Positions 18,427-25,743 of a stretch of DNA of 64,000 nucleotides are shown here, in pieces; within the stretch, counting starts at the first letter, position 1, and the number at the start of each line of letters is the position of its first letter. Below the pieces are notes generated by a model. It was not told the DNA's origin. It saw only the letters and a program-made list of their open reading frames with translations, and ran no database searches. This DNA is from Bradyrhizobium yuanmingense (GTDB lineage Bacteria; Pseudomonadota; Alphaproteobacteria; Rhizobiales; Xanthobacteraceae): NCBI RefSeq assembly GCF_900094575.1, contig NZ_FMAE01000001.1:868001-932000 (forward strand). The letters are read 5' to 3'. Made by a program: the position numbers and the translations under genes.

Positions 18427-18471
18427 AGGACGTGGCAGCGGCTCGCCGAGTAGCCGCAGATCTCCTGCCGG

Positions 18472-18750
18472 TCAGATCAGCGTCGCGTACAAATCGTCCC
18501 AATTCGGATTGAGGCTCTCAATGAGCGCAAGCTTCTTCGCCCGGCTGCCACCTTTGATCTGCTTCTCGCGCACAATCGCGTCGGACATGGTCGCGTGCAG
18601 CTCGTACCAGACGAGGAGCTTGCAGCCGTACTTCGATGAAAAACCCTTTACCAGTCCTTCGCGATGCTCGCGCGGCGGATTGGAGGTGACGCCCGTGTAG
18701 ATCGTTCCGTTGCGACGATTGGCGAACATGTACACGCAGGGTTGCTTCAT
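18472..18750 (-). CDS. Small GIY-YIG endonuclease-family protein
   Basis: 92 residues from ATG 18750, the usual size of stand-alone members of the family related to the UvrC N-terminal nuclease. The GIY element is VYM (6-8) and the YIG element IYTG (17-20); catalytic-type residues are visible as R27/R30, E62 in AIVREKQIKG, and the C-terminal NPNWDDL. These proteins cut DNA using a single metal ion, but the cellular role of the small free-standing type is unknown. The longer frame upstream of 18750 runs into a repeat and is not credible. The gene is flanked on both sides by family A repeats. Confidence 0.88.
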   Translation of the reverse strand: MKQPCVYMFANRRNGTIYTGVTSNPPREHREGLVKGFSSKYGCKLLVWYELHATMSDAIVREKQIKGGSRAKKLALIESLNPNWDDLYATLI

Positions 18751-18818
18751 AATCGTACTCGGCTGAGGACAGCTTCTACAATAGCACAACCAGGAGATGA
18801 CTATGAGGCTTTCGCCAG

Positions 18819-18905
18819 CGTCATTGCGAGGAGCCGTTGCGACGAAGCAATCCAGACTGCCGAAGCGGAAAGACCCTGGATTGCTTCGCTGCGCTCGCAA
18901 TGACG
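18819..18905. repeat. Palindromic repeat, family A
   Basis: Complete copy with arms CGTCATTGCGAG / CTCGCAATGACG and AAGCAATCCAG / CTGGATTGCTT. First of three closely spaced copies upstream of the GIY-YIG gene. Confidence 0.85.
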
Positions 18906-19237
18906 GAGTGTGTGGCGACAGCTCGCGCAATTCGGCACATTGGGCTGCGGGCCAGACGCCCGCGAGCGGCCAGTGGCTCCTCCACCGTCATTGCGAGGAG
19001 CTCTTGCGACGAAGCAATCCAGACTGCCGTAGCGGAAAGATTCTGGATTGCTTCGCTGCGCTCGCAATGACGGAGTGTGTGGCGACAGCTCGCGCAATTC
19101 GGCACATTGGGCTGCGGGCCAGACGCCCGCGAGCGGCAGTGGCCCCTCCACCGTCATTGCGAGGAGCTCTTGCGACGAAGCAATCCAGACTGCCTCCGCG
19201 GAAAGATTCTGGATTGCTTCGCTGCGCTCGCAATGAC
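18905..19237. repeat. Tandem duplication of about 167 bp comprising a spacer plus a family A repeat
   Basis: The segment starting GGAGTGTGTGGCGACAGCTC at 18905 recurs at 19072. Each unit has the same roughly 80 bp spacer followed by one family A repeat (18985-19073 and 19151-19239). The units are nearly identical, differing by one deleted base and a few substitutions, including in the hairpin centre. The duplication is therefore recent. Confidence 0.85.
18985..19073. repeat. Palindromic repeat, family A
   Basis: Complete copy inside unit 1 of the tandem duplication. Centre sequence TGCCGTAGCGGAAAGATT. Confidence 0.85.
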
Positions 19238-19239
19238 GG
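19151..19239. repeat. Palindromic repeat, family A
   Basis: Complete copy inside unit 2 of the tandem duplication; centre TGCCTCCGCGGAAAGATT. It lies 37 bp beyond the tarD stop and could terminate that transcript. Confidence 0.85.
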
Positions 19240-19275
19240 AGTGTGTGGCGCGGACGTCGCGCTCCAACGATACTC

Positions 19276-20445
19276 CTACTCCGCCAGCGCCTGCATCTCC
19301 TTGTAGAGATCGGACTTGCCTTCGAAGCCGATGCCTGCAAGCTCGGGCATGGTGATGTGGCCGTTCTCGACGCGGACGCCGTCGGGGAAGCCGCCATAGG
19401 GCTGGAACAGGTCGGGATAGCTTTCGTTGCCGCCTAAGCCGAGGCCGGCGGCGATGTTGAGCGACATCTGGTGGCCGCCGTGCGGGATGCAGCGGCTCGG
19501 CGACCAGCCGTGGGTCTTCAGCACCTCCAGCGTGCGCTGGTATTCGCACAGGCCATAGGACAAGGCGCAATCGAATTGCAGCCAGTCGCGGTCGGGGCGC
19601 ATGCCGCCGTAGCGGATCAGATTGCGGGCGTCCTGATGGCTGAACAGGTTCTCGCCCGTCGCCATCGGGCCCGGATAGAATTCGGCGAGCGCGGCCTGCA
19701 GCGCGTAGTCGAGAGGATCGCCGGCTTCCTCGTACCAGAACAAGGGATAGTCGCGCAGCATCTTGGCGTAGGCGATGGCGGTCTCCAGGTTGAAGCGGCC
19801 GTTAGCATCGACGGCGAGCTGCGCGTCCTTGCCGATTTCCTTCAGCACTGCCTCGATGCGCCTGCGGTCCTCGTCGATATCAGCGCCGCCGATCTTCATC
19901 TTGACGACATTGTAGCCACGATCGAGATAGCCGCGCATCTCGGCCCGCAGCATCGAGAGATCCTTGCCGGGATAATAATAGCCGCCCGCGGCGTAGACGA
20001 AGACGCGCGGATTGGCTTTGACGCCGTGGCGTTCGGCGAGCAGACGGAACAGCGGCTTGCCCGCGATCTTCGCCACCGCGTCCCACACCGCCATGTCGAT
20101 GGTGCCGACCGCGACCGAGCGCTCGCCGTGGCCGCCCGGCTTCTCGTTGGTCATCATCGCGGCCCAGACCTTGTCGGGGTCGAGATTGTCGCCGGTGCTA
20201 TCCAGCAGCGACTTGGGATCAGCTTCCGTGATGCGCGCGGCAAAGCGCTCGCGGATCAGGCCGCCCTGCCCGTAACGGCCGTTGGAGTTGAAGCCGTAGC
20301 CGACGACGCGCTTGCCGTCACGGACGACATCGGTGACGACGGCGACGAGGCTGGTCGTCATCTTCGTGAAGTCGATATAGGCGTTGCGGATCGGCGAAGA
20401 GATCGGCTTTGTAATTTCGCGGACGTCGACGATGCGGACGGACAT
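19276..20445 (-). CDS. tarD: D(-)-tartrate dehydratase (enolase superfamily)
   Basis: 389 residues from ATG 20445. The sequence agrees closely, from memory, with the structurally studied Bradyrhizobium TarD. The mandelate-racemase-type machinery is complete: general base motif VKMK with K182 and K184, metal ligands D213 (AVDANG), E239 (YEEAGD) and E265 (ATGENL), and H322 in CIPHGGHQ. The enzyme removes water from D-tartrate to give oxaloacetate. No tartrate transporter or regulator lies next to it. A family A repeat lies on each side, 16 bp from the start and 37 bp beyond the stop. Confidence 0.93.
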   Translation of the reverse strand: MSVRIVDVREITKPISSPIRNAYIDFTKMTTSLVAVVTDVVRDGKRVVGYGFNSNGRYGQGGLIRERFAARITEADPKSLLDSTGDNLDPDKVWAAMMTNEKPGGHGERSVAVGTIDMAVWDAVAKIAGKPLFRLLAERHGVKANPRVFVYAAGGYYYPGKDLSMLRAEMRGYLDRGYNVVKMKIGGADIDEDRRRIEAVLKEIGKDAQLAVDANGRFNLETAIAYAKMLRDYPLFWYEEAGDPLDYALQAALAEFYPGPMATGENLFSHQDARNLIRYGGMRPDRDWLQFDCALSYGLCEYQRTLEVLKTHGWSPSRCIPHGGHQMSLNIAAGLGLGGNESYPDLFQPYGGFPDGVRVENGHITMPELAGIGFEGKSDLYKEMQALAE

Positions 20446-20470
20446 GGGGTGGGCCTTCAGTGGTTATTAT

Positions 20471-20556
20471 CGTCATTGCGAGGAGCGAAGCGACGAAGCA
20501 ATCCAGACTGCCTCGGCGGAAAGATCCTGGATTGCTTCGCTGCGCTCGCAATGACG
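20471..20556. repeat. Palindromic repeat, family A, with a partial fragment after it
   Basis: Arms CGTCATTGCGAG / CTCGCAATGACG. A fragment reading CTCCTCGCAATGACGAGGA follows at about 20574-20592, a second partial right end. Lies between tarD and the DUF3297 gene, immediately upstream of tarD. Confidence 0.85.
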
Positions 20557-20616
20557 AGGAGAGAGTGCGCGCTCCTCGCAATGACGAGGAGCGAACGGCG
20601 CGCGCTCAGGTCAAGC

Positions 20617-20859
20617 CTATTTCTTATCCCTGAAATACGGCTCCACCGGACCGTGCACCTTGATGGTCAGCGGGTTGCCGTGGCGGTCCTTGGCGTTCCC
20701 TGCGGTGACGCGGACCCAGCCTTCGCTGATGCAGTACTCCTCGACATTGGTCTTCTCGATGCCCTTGAAGCGGATGCCGACGTCGCGCGACAGGATCTCC
20801 GCGTTGTAATAGGGGCTGTTCGGGTCGACCGACAGGCGGTCCGGAAATTCGTCGCTCAT
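20617..20859 (-). CDS. DUF3297 family small protein
   Basis: 80 residues from ATG 20859; a GTG at 20874 overlapping the upstream stop as GTGA would add five residues. The sequence fits DUF3297: DEFPDRLSVDPNSPYYN, VGIRFKGIEKTNVEEYCIS, EGWVRVTAGNAKDRHGNPLT. Function is unknown. It directly follows the glutathione peroxidase gene and is probably translated from the same mRNA, which hints at a link with oxidative stress. Confidence 0.85.
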   Translation of the reverse strand: MSDEFPDRLSVDPNSPYYNAEILSRDVGIRFKGIEKTNVEEYCISEGWVRVTAGNAKDRHGNPLTIKVHGPVEPYFRDKK

Positions 20860-20870
20860 GATTGTCTCGC

Positions 20871-21347
20871 TCACAACAGTGTTTCGATTTGATTGCGCAA
20901 TCCTTCGGGCCGGGCGGTCGGCGCGTAGCGCGCGACCACGCGGCCCTCACGGTTCACCAGGAATTTGGTGAAATTCCATTTGATGGCGGCGCCGAGAAGC
21001 CCGGATTGCTGGCGTTTCAGGTACTCGTACAGAGGATGCGCCTTCGGCCCGTTGACGTCGATCTTCTCGAACAGGGGAAAGGTGACGTCGTAATGGGTCG
21101 AGCAGAATTCCTGGATCTCGCTCGCCTGCCCCGGTTCCTGCGTGCCGAACTGGTTGCAGGGAAAGCCGAGCACCGAGAAGCCGCGCGGAGAGAGGTCGCG
21201 ATGGAGATCCTCGAGGCCGCGATATTGCGGCGTGAAACCGCATTTGCTCGCGGTGTTGACGATCAAGAGCACCTGCCCCTCGAAACGCCGCAGGGCGACC
21301 TCCTCGCCGGCCAGCGAGTTGGCCTTGAAGTCGTAGATGGCGGTCAT
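20871..21347 (-). CDS. Glutathione peroxidase family (thiol peroxidase)
   Basis: 158 residues from ATG 21347, which begins 3 bp after the amidase stop. The peroxidatic Cys36 lies in NTASKCGFTP, followed by GFPCNQFGTQEPG (with the conserved Gln) and, near the end, IKWNFTKFLVN (Trp and Asn of the catalytic tetrad). It is a Cys, not selenocysteine, enzyme, and the family usually draws electrons from thioredoxin or glutathione to reduce hydroperoxides. It sits in the middle of the amidase-Gpx-DUF3297 set. Confidence 0.92.
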   Translation of the reverse strand: MTAIYDFKANSLAGEEVALRRFEGQVLLIVNTASKCGFTPQYRGLEDLHRDLSPRGFSVLGFPCNQFGTQEPGQASEIQEFCSTHYDVTFPLFEKIDVNGPKAHPLYEYLKRQQSGLLGAAIKWNFTKFLVNREGRVVARYAPTARPEGLRNQIETLL

Positions 21348-21349
21348 CG

Positions 21350-22750
21350 CTAGCCCACGGGATCGATCGGCGATGGCGGCACGCCGCCGGCCTCGATCGC
21401 TTCGCCCGCGAGCAGGCACAGATCCTCGCGATAGCGGCCAGAGACGATGTGCACGCCGACCGGCGCCCTGCCGACGAGACCTGTGGAGACCACGAGGCCC
21501 GGCAATCCCATGAAGGGAATCGCGATCTGCGGCAGCTGCGCTTCCCAGACCCGCTTGAAGGAATCCTCGTCCTTGCGATCGAGATGGTCGGGGAACGGCA
21601 ATTCGCCGGAGACCGGCGTCAGCAGCACGGCGTATTTTTCGAAGAACAGCATCCAGTCGCGGGTCAGCGTGGCTCGCCGGGTCAGCGCCTTGGCGTAATT
21701 GGCCTGATCCATCGGCGTGACCCTGGCGCGGTTGCCGCGCAGGCAGGCCAGTGCGCCGGGATCGCCCTCGCGCTCGGCCATCTCCAGCTGCGCCTCATAG
21801 CCGTCACCGAGCCAGAGCTTGATCTGCCATTCCACCGCTTCGCGCATCGGCGGCGTGTCCTCGATCACATCGACGGTCCAGCCGGCGCGCTCCAGCCGCT
21901 TGCCGGCATCGCTCACCGCGGCCTTCACCTCCGGTGCGGTGGCAAGCCCACCCGGATTGAGGCACAGCGCAGCGCGCTTGTCCCGTGCCGGTCCTTGCAG
22001 CGGCACCGGCGCGAACCAGGGATCGCGGATGTCGCGGGCCGACATCGCTTCAAGCGAGATGCGCAAATCGTTGACCGTGCGCGCCAGCGGGCCCGAGACC
22101 GCCATGATCTGCGGACCGATCGGGCGCTCCGGCAGCGCCGGGTTGAAGGCGGGAATGCGTCCGAGCGTCGGGCGCAGACCGTGCACGCCGCAGGCATAGG
22201 CGGGATAACGGATCGAGCCGGCGATGTCGGTGCCGTGCGCGATGTGGCCGATGCCGGCCGCGACCGCCGAGCCGGCGCCGCCGGACGAGCCGCCCGGCGT
22301 CAGCGAAGCGTCGCGGGGGTTCTTGGTGTCGCCGTGGATGAGATTGGTGGTGAACCAGCGGTAGGAGAAGGCCGGGCAATTGGTGCGGCCGAGCAGGATG
22401 GCGCCCGATTTCCGGAAATTGGCGACCACCGGATTGTCCTCGCGCGCGATCAGGTCGCGCTGCAGCTTGAGGCCGTTGGTGGTGGCAAAGCCTTCCTGGT
22501 CGACATTGGCCTTGATGGTGACGGGCACGCCCGCGAGGACGCCGGGGTCCTCGCCCCGGCTAATTGCGGCATCGACGGCATCGGCCTGCTTGAGCACGTC
22601 ATCCGGCCGGTGGTCGATCACCGCGTTGAGCTGGGGATTGACGGCATCGAGCCGCGCGAGACCGGCCTTGGCGGCCTCCCTGGCGGAGACTTTTTTGGAC
22701 CTGACGAGGGTGGCGAGGTCGGCGGCCGACAGGCGCCAGAGATCTTGCAT
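21350..22750 (-). CDS. Amidase (amidase signature family)
   Basis: 466 residues from ATG 22750. The Ser-cisSer-Lys triad is visible: K80 in VPVTIKANVDQEGF, the cis-Ser in TPGGSSGGAGSAVA (155/156) and nucleophile S179 in GTDIAGSIRYPA. The family hydrolyses amides of many kinds and includes GatA; absence of gatB/gatC neighbours and the C-terminal sequence point to a catabolic amidase rather than the tRNA amidotransferase. First gene of a short minus-strand set with Gpx and DUF3297. Confidence 0.92.
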   Translation of the reverse strand: MQDLWRLSAADLATLVRSKKVSAREAAKAGLARLDAVNPQLNAVIDHRPDDVLKQADAVDAAISRGEDPGVLAGVPVTIKANVDQEGFATTNGLKLQRDLIAREDNPVVANFRKSGAILLGRTNCPAFSYRWFTTNLIHGDTKNPRDASLTPGGSSGGAGSAVAAGIGHIAHGTDIAGSIRYPAYACGVHGLRPTLGRIPAFNPALPERPIGPQIMAVSGPLARTVNDLRISLEAMSARDIRDPWFAPVPLQGPARDKRAALCLNPGGLATAPEVKAAVSDAGKRLERAGWTVDVIEDTPPMREAVEWQIKLWLGDGYEAQLEMAEREGDPGALACLRGNRARVTPMDQANYAKALTRRATLTRDWMLFFEKYAVLLTPVSGELPFPDHLDRKDEDSFKRVWEAQLPQIAIPFMGLPGLVVSTGLVGRAPVGVHIVSGRYREDLCLLAGEAIEAGGVPPSPIDPVG

Positions 22751-22857
22751 GGCTTGCTCCGTATGACAGGCGTCTTTTAGCGCCGGGAACGCGGCAAAGC
22801 CATGCGGATTTCGCGGGGGTGAAAGGCGGGTTTTGCGCCGGGCGTTGCCTCATTCTC

Positions 22858-22945
22858 CGTCATTGCGAGGAGCCCTTGCGACGAAGCAATCCAGGCTGCC
22901 TCCGGGGGAGGGATTCTGGATTGCTTCGCTACGCTCGCAATGACG
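22858..22945. repeat. Palindromic repeat, family A
   Basis: Arms CGTCATTGCGAG / CTCGCAATGACG; centre GCTGCCTCCGGGGGAGGGATT. Located between the amidase start and the stop of the DUF6894 gene. Confidence 0.85.
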
Positions 22946-22983
22946 TGGAGAGAGCGGTGAGCCCGTTACCCTACCGCGTCCGG

Positions 22984-23241
22984 CTAATGCCTCGTCGCGG
23001 ACTGGTCCGGCATGTCGAGCAGCGCTTCGGTGAAGGGAAACTCCAGCACGATCTCGCCGTCGTCGTCGGTGACCTCGATGACGGCCTCCAGCAGCGCCGG
23101 CTGGGTTCCTTCCGACTTCACGACCTCGAGGATCATCTGGCGCGCGACCTCCCAGGCGCGATCGGGGTTGCGCAGGTCCTCGCCGTCAGGATCCACGATC
23201 AGTTCGTCTCCGATGCGGGTGTTGAAGAAATATCTGGGCAT
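22984..23241 (-). CDS. DUF6894 family small protein
   Basis: 85 residues from ATG 23241. The opening MPRYFFNTRIGDELIVDPDG, then EDLRNPDRAWEVARQMI, is typical of the small rhizobial proteins grouped as DUF6894; it is acidic, without signal or membrane segment. No function is known. It is divergent from pqqA across about 260 bp. Confidence 0.8.
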   Translation of the reverse strand: MPRYFFNTRIGDELIVDPDGEDLRNPDRAWEVARQMILEVVKSEGTQPALLEAVIEVTDDDGEIVLEFPFTEALLDMPDQSATRH

Positions 23242-23357
23242 GCCTGATCCAATGGGGTCGTCTGTCGCCGATGAGAAGCCGGTCCATACTCACAACTGGT
23301 TTATCCCGACAGGGATCACGACCTATCGGCAATTTTGCGTATCTGATCCGCTCATCT

Positions 23358-23369
23358 TTGCGGCCGCAA
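23358..23369. promoter_or_regulatory. 12 bp palindrome upstream of pqqA
   Basis: TTGCGGCCGCAA is a perfect palindrome lying between the divergent DUF6894 and pqqA genes, 134 bp before the pqqA start. The surrounding stretch is clearly less GC-rich than the neighbouring genes, as expected for a promoter region. No direct evidence of function. Confidence 0.25.
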
Positions 23370-23503
23370 TACGCCATCTTTGCAGTGCAACAATTCCCGC
23401 AGCCTACTACCTAGGTCGGGAAAATTTCACTGGCGAACTTTGCCGTCCGCACTAATTTGTCCAATGGGCGGATACGTCCGAATTCGCGAAAATGGAGAGC
23501 CAA

Positions 23504-23584
23504 ATGGCCTGGAAAGCCCCTAAGATCGTCGAAGTGCCCTGCGGCATGGAAATCAATATGTATGTGAGCGCCACCCGCAAGTAA
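23504..23584 (+). CDS. pqqA: PQQ precursor peptide PqqA
   Basis: 26 codons, MAWKAPKIVEVPCGMEINMY followed by VSATRK. The invariant Glu16 and Tyr20 in the spacing E-x3-Y are the two residues that PqqE cross-links and that end up in pyrroloquinoline quinone. The start at 23504 is chosen because GGAGAG lies five bases upstream; an in-frame ATG at 23492 would place that site inside the gene. It leads the pqqABCDE cluster and is separated from pqqB by 130 bp, a gap seen in other species where pqqA is made in excess. Confidence 0.95.
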   Translation: MAWKAPKIVEVPCGMEINMYVSATRK

Positions 23585-23714
23585 GCGGCTGGTGGAAACG
23601 CGTTCTGCGCAGGTGGTTCTTTCGGTCACGATACGTTTCCGGCAGAGAGAAACCTTTTCCGAAACTGTCTCGGCCTGAGATCCACCTCGCCAATTCGCCT
23701 CCAGGAGACGGATC

Positions 23715-24644
23715 ATGCTTCGCGTCGTCGTCCTGGGCGCCGGGGCCGGCGGCGGAGTTCCGCAGTGGAATTGCGGCTGCGAAGGCTGCCGCGCGGCTCG
23801 TGCGAAGGGACAAGAGCTGTTTCGAACCCAGGCTTCGGTCGCCTTCAGTGGCGACGGCGAGCACTGGTTCCTGATCAACGCCTCCCCCGATCTTCGCCAG
23901 CAATTGAACGCCACGCCGCAGCTGCACCCAAAGGTGGGCGCGCTGCGCCACACGCCGATCGCGGGCGTGATCTTGACCAACAGCGAAGTCGATGCGGTGG
24001 CCGGCCTGCTGTCGATGCGCGAAGGCTCGCCCTTCACGATCTATGCGCACGAGAAGGTGCTGGCGATCCTCAGCTCCAACAGCATCTTCAACGTGCTGAA
24101 CGAGAAGAACGTGCGACGCCAGCCGATTGCTCTCCGCGAGCCGTTCGAGCCGCGGCTGCCCGACGGTGCGCGCTCAGGGCTCGAGGTGCTGCCCTTTGCC
24201 GTGCCGGGCAAGTCGGCGTGGTATCTCGAAGGCAAGGCGCATCCGGGCGGCGAGAGCGGCGACGGCGACACGCTGGGCCTGAAGATCACCGACAAGGCCA
24301 CGGGCAAGTTCTTCTACTTCATCGCGGCCTGCGCCGAGGTGACCGACGCGCTCAAGGCCGAGATCGACGGCGCTTCACTGGTGTTCTTCGACGGCACCGT
24401 CTGGCGCGACGACGAGATGATCAGGGCTGGCCTCGGCCACAAGACCGGCAAGAGCATGGGCCATGTCGCCATGTCCGGCGAGGACGGCGCCATCGCCCGG
24501 CTGGCCGATCTCAATATCGACAGGAAGCTGTTTCTGCATATCAATAACTCGAATCCGGCGCTGCTGCCCGGCTCGCCCGAGCGCAAGCTCACTGAGGAGG
24601 CGGGCTGGCAGATACCCGCGGATGGAACGGAGATCGTGCTGTGA
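23715..24644 (+). CDS. pqqB: PQQ biosynthesis protein PqqB (metallo-beta-lactamase fold)
   Basis: 309 residues, normal length. The N-terminus VVLGAGAGGGVPQWNCGCEG, NASPDLRQQ and the C-terminal HINNSNPALLPGSPER are standard PqqB blocks. PqqB is thought to hydroxylate the Glu-Tyr intermediate using a bound metal. The expected metal-site segment, DVDHVAGL in well-studied homologues, reads EVDAVAGL here (residues 91-98), so the histidine is replaced by Ala94. ATG 23715 follows AGGAGA. The pqqC start overlaps its stop as GTGA. Confidence 0.95.
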   Translation: MLRVVVLGAGAGGGVPQWNCGCEGCRAARAKGQELFRTQASVAFSGDGEHWFLINASPDLRQQLNATPQLHPKVGALRHTPIAGVILTNSEVDAVAGLLSMREGSPFTIYAHEKVLAILSSNSIFNVLNEKNVRRQPIALREPFEPRLPDGARSGLEVLPFAVPGKSAWYLEGKAHPGGESGDGDTLGLKITDKATGKFFYFIAACAEVTDALKAEIDGASLVFFDGTVWRDDEMIRAGLGHKTGKSMGHVAMSGEDGAIARLADLNIDRKLFLHINNSNPALLPGSPERKLTEEAGWQIPADGTEIVL

Positions 24645-25420
24645 ACGCCGCATCACTGACTGGAATGACCGCACTCTCGATCGGCAAGGACTTGAAGCTC
24701 AACTCCGCCGAGGAGCTGGAGGCAACGCTGCGCCACATCGGCGCCACGCGTTATCACAGCCTGCACCCGTTCCATAAGCTGCTGCATGGCGGCAAGCTGA
24801 ACAAGGGCCAGGTGCAGGCGTGGGCGCTCAACCGCTACTATTACCAGAGCACCATTCCGATCAAGGACGCGGTGGTGATCTCCCGCTTCCGCGACCGCGC
24901 CACGCGGCTGGAATGGCGCCATCGCATCGAAGACCATGACGGCGACGTCGGCAGCGAAGGCGGCATCGAGCGCTGGATCAAGCTGACCGAAGGGCTCGGG
25001 CTCGACACCGCTTACGTCGAATCCACCGAAGGCATCTTGCCGGCGACGCGCTTCGCGGTGGAAGCTTATGTGCACTTCTGCCGCGAAAAAAGCCCGCTGG
25101 AGGCGATCGCCTCCTCACTGACCGAGCTGTTCGCGCCCAACCTGCATGAGGAGCGCATCGCCGGCATGTTGGAGCACTACGACTTCGTCAACCCGGATAT
25201 CATGAGCTACTTCAAGCGCCGCCTGACCCAGGCGCCGCGCGACGCCAATTTCGCGCTCGATTATGTCAAGAGGCACGCCACGACGCCGGAGCAGCGCGCG
25301 CAGGTCTGCAACGCGCTGATCTTCAAGACCAACGTGCTGTGGGTGCAGCTGGATGCGCTCCAGCATGCCTATGTCGAGGGCCACATTCCGCCGGGCGCGT
25401 TCGTGCCCAAAGCGAGCTGA
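24641..25420 (+). CDS. pqqC: Pyrroloquinoline-quinone synthase PqqC
   Basis: 259 residues from GTG 24641, coupled to pqqB by a 4 bp overlap; an ATG at 24665 would shorten it by eight residues. The all-helical fold is recognisable: RYHSLHPFHKLLHGGKLNKG, NRYYYQSTIPIKDA, RIEDHDGD, and CNALIFKTNVLWVQLDAL near the end. PqqC carries out the final cofactor-free ring closure and eight-electron oxidation by O2 that yields PQQ, in the cytoplasm. pqqD follows after 11 bp. Confidence 0.96.
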   Translation: MNAASLTGMTALSIGKDLKLNSAEELEATLRHIGATRYHSLHPFHKLLHGGKLNKGQVQAWALNRYYYQSTIPIKDAVVISRFRDRATRLEWRHRIEDHDGDVGSEGGIERWIKLTEGLGLDTAYVESTEGILPATRFAVEAYVHFCREKSPLEAIASSLTELFAPNLHEERIAGMLEHYDFVNPDIMSYFKRRLTQAPRDANFALDYVKRHATTPEQRAQVCNALIFKTNVLWVQLDALQHAYVEGHIPPGAFVPKAS

Positions 25421-25431
25421 GGATTAAAGCA

Positions 25432-25743
25432 ATGGCCGGGCCGCGAAACATCAGCGTCAGCGAGGCAAGCCGCCCCGTGCTGCCGCGGCATGCCAAGCTG
25501 AAATATGACGAGACCCGCAAGGTCTGGGTGATCCTGGCGCCGGAGCGGGTGCTAGCGCCGGACGAGATCGCGGTCGAGGTCTTGCAACTCTGCAACGGCG
25601 AGCGCAATGTCGGCGACGTCGCCGATCAGCTCGTCGCAAAGTACGCAGCGCCGCGCGAGGCGATCCTGGCCGACGTCATCGCCATGCTACAGGATCTCGC
25701 CGACAAGGGCTTTCTCACCGAGATCAGGGAGAAGACGTCATGA
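25432..25743 (+). CDS. pqqD: PqqD, PqqA-binding chaperone
   Basis: 103 residues from ATG 25432, 11 bp after pqqC. It shows the winged-helix RRE-type fold: RPVLPRHAKLKYDETRKVWV, LAPERVLAPDEIAVEVLQLC, then LADKGFLTEI. PqqD holds the PqqA peptide and presents it to the radical SAM enzyme PqqE; the residues match the normal short PqqD, not a fusion. The stop overlaps the pqqE start (ATGA). Confidence 0.95.
   Translation: MAGPRNISVSEASRPVLPRHAKLKYDETRKVWVILAPERVLAPDEIAVEVLQLCNGERNVGDVADQLVAKYAAPREAILADVIAMLQDLADKGFLTEIREKTS

Noticed and set aside
18184..19239. CRISPR-like repeat array
   Set aside because: Repeats are 73-90 bp hairpins at irregular distances, two spacers are identical copies, and no cas gene is present.
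18797..19397. Long open frames on both strands through the 18.8-19.4 kb stretch
   Set aside because: Their translations (RSNPESF..., LDCFVA..., CERSEAIQ...) are simply the palindromic repeats read in several frames; they have no ribosome sites and repeat with the hairpins.
23492..23503. Alternative pqqA start four codons upstream
   Set aside because: It would put the ribosome-binding sequence GGAGAG inside the gene and give an N-terminus unlike other PqqA peptides.
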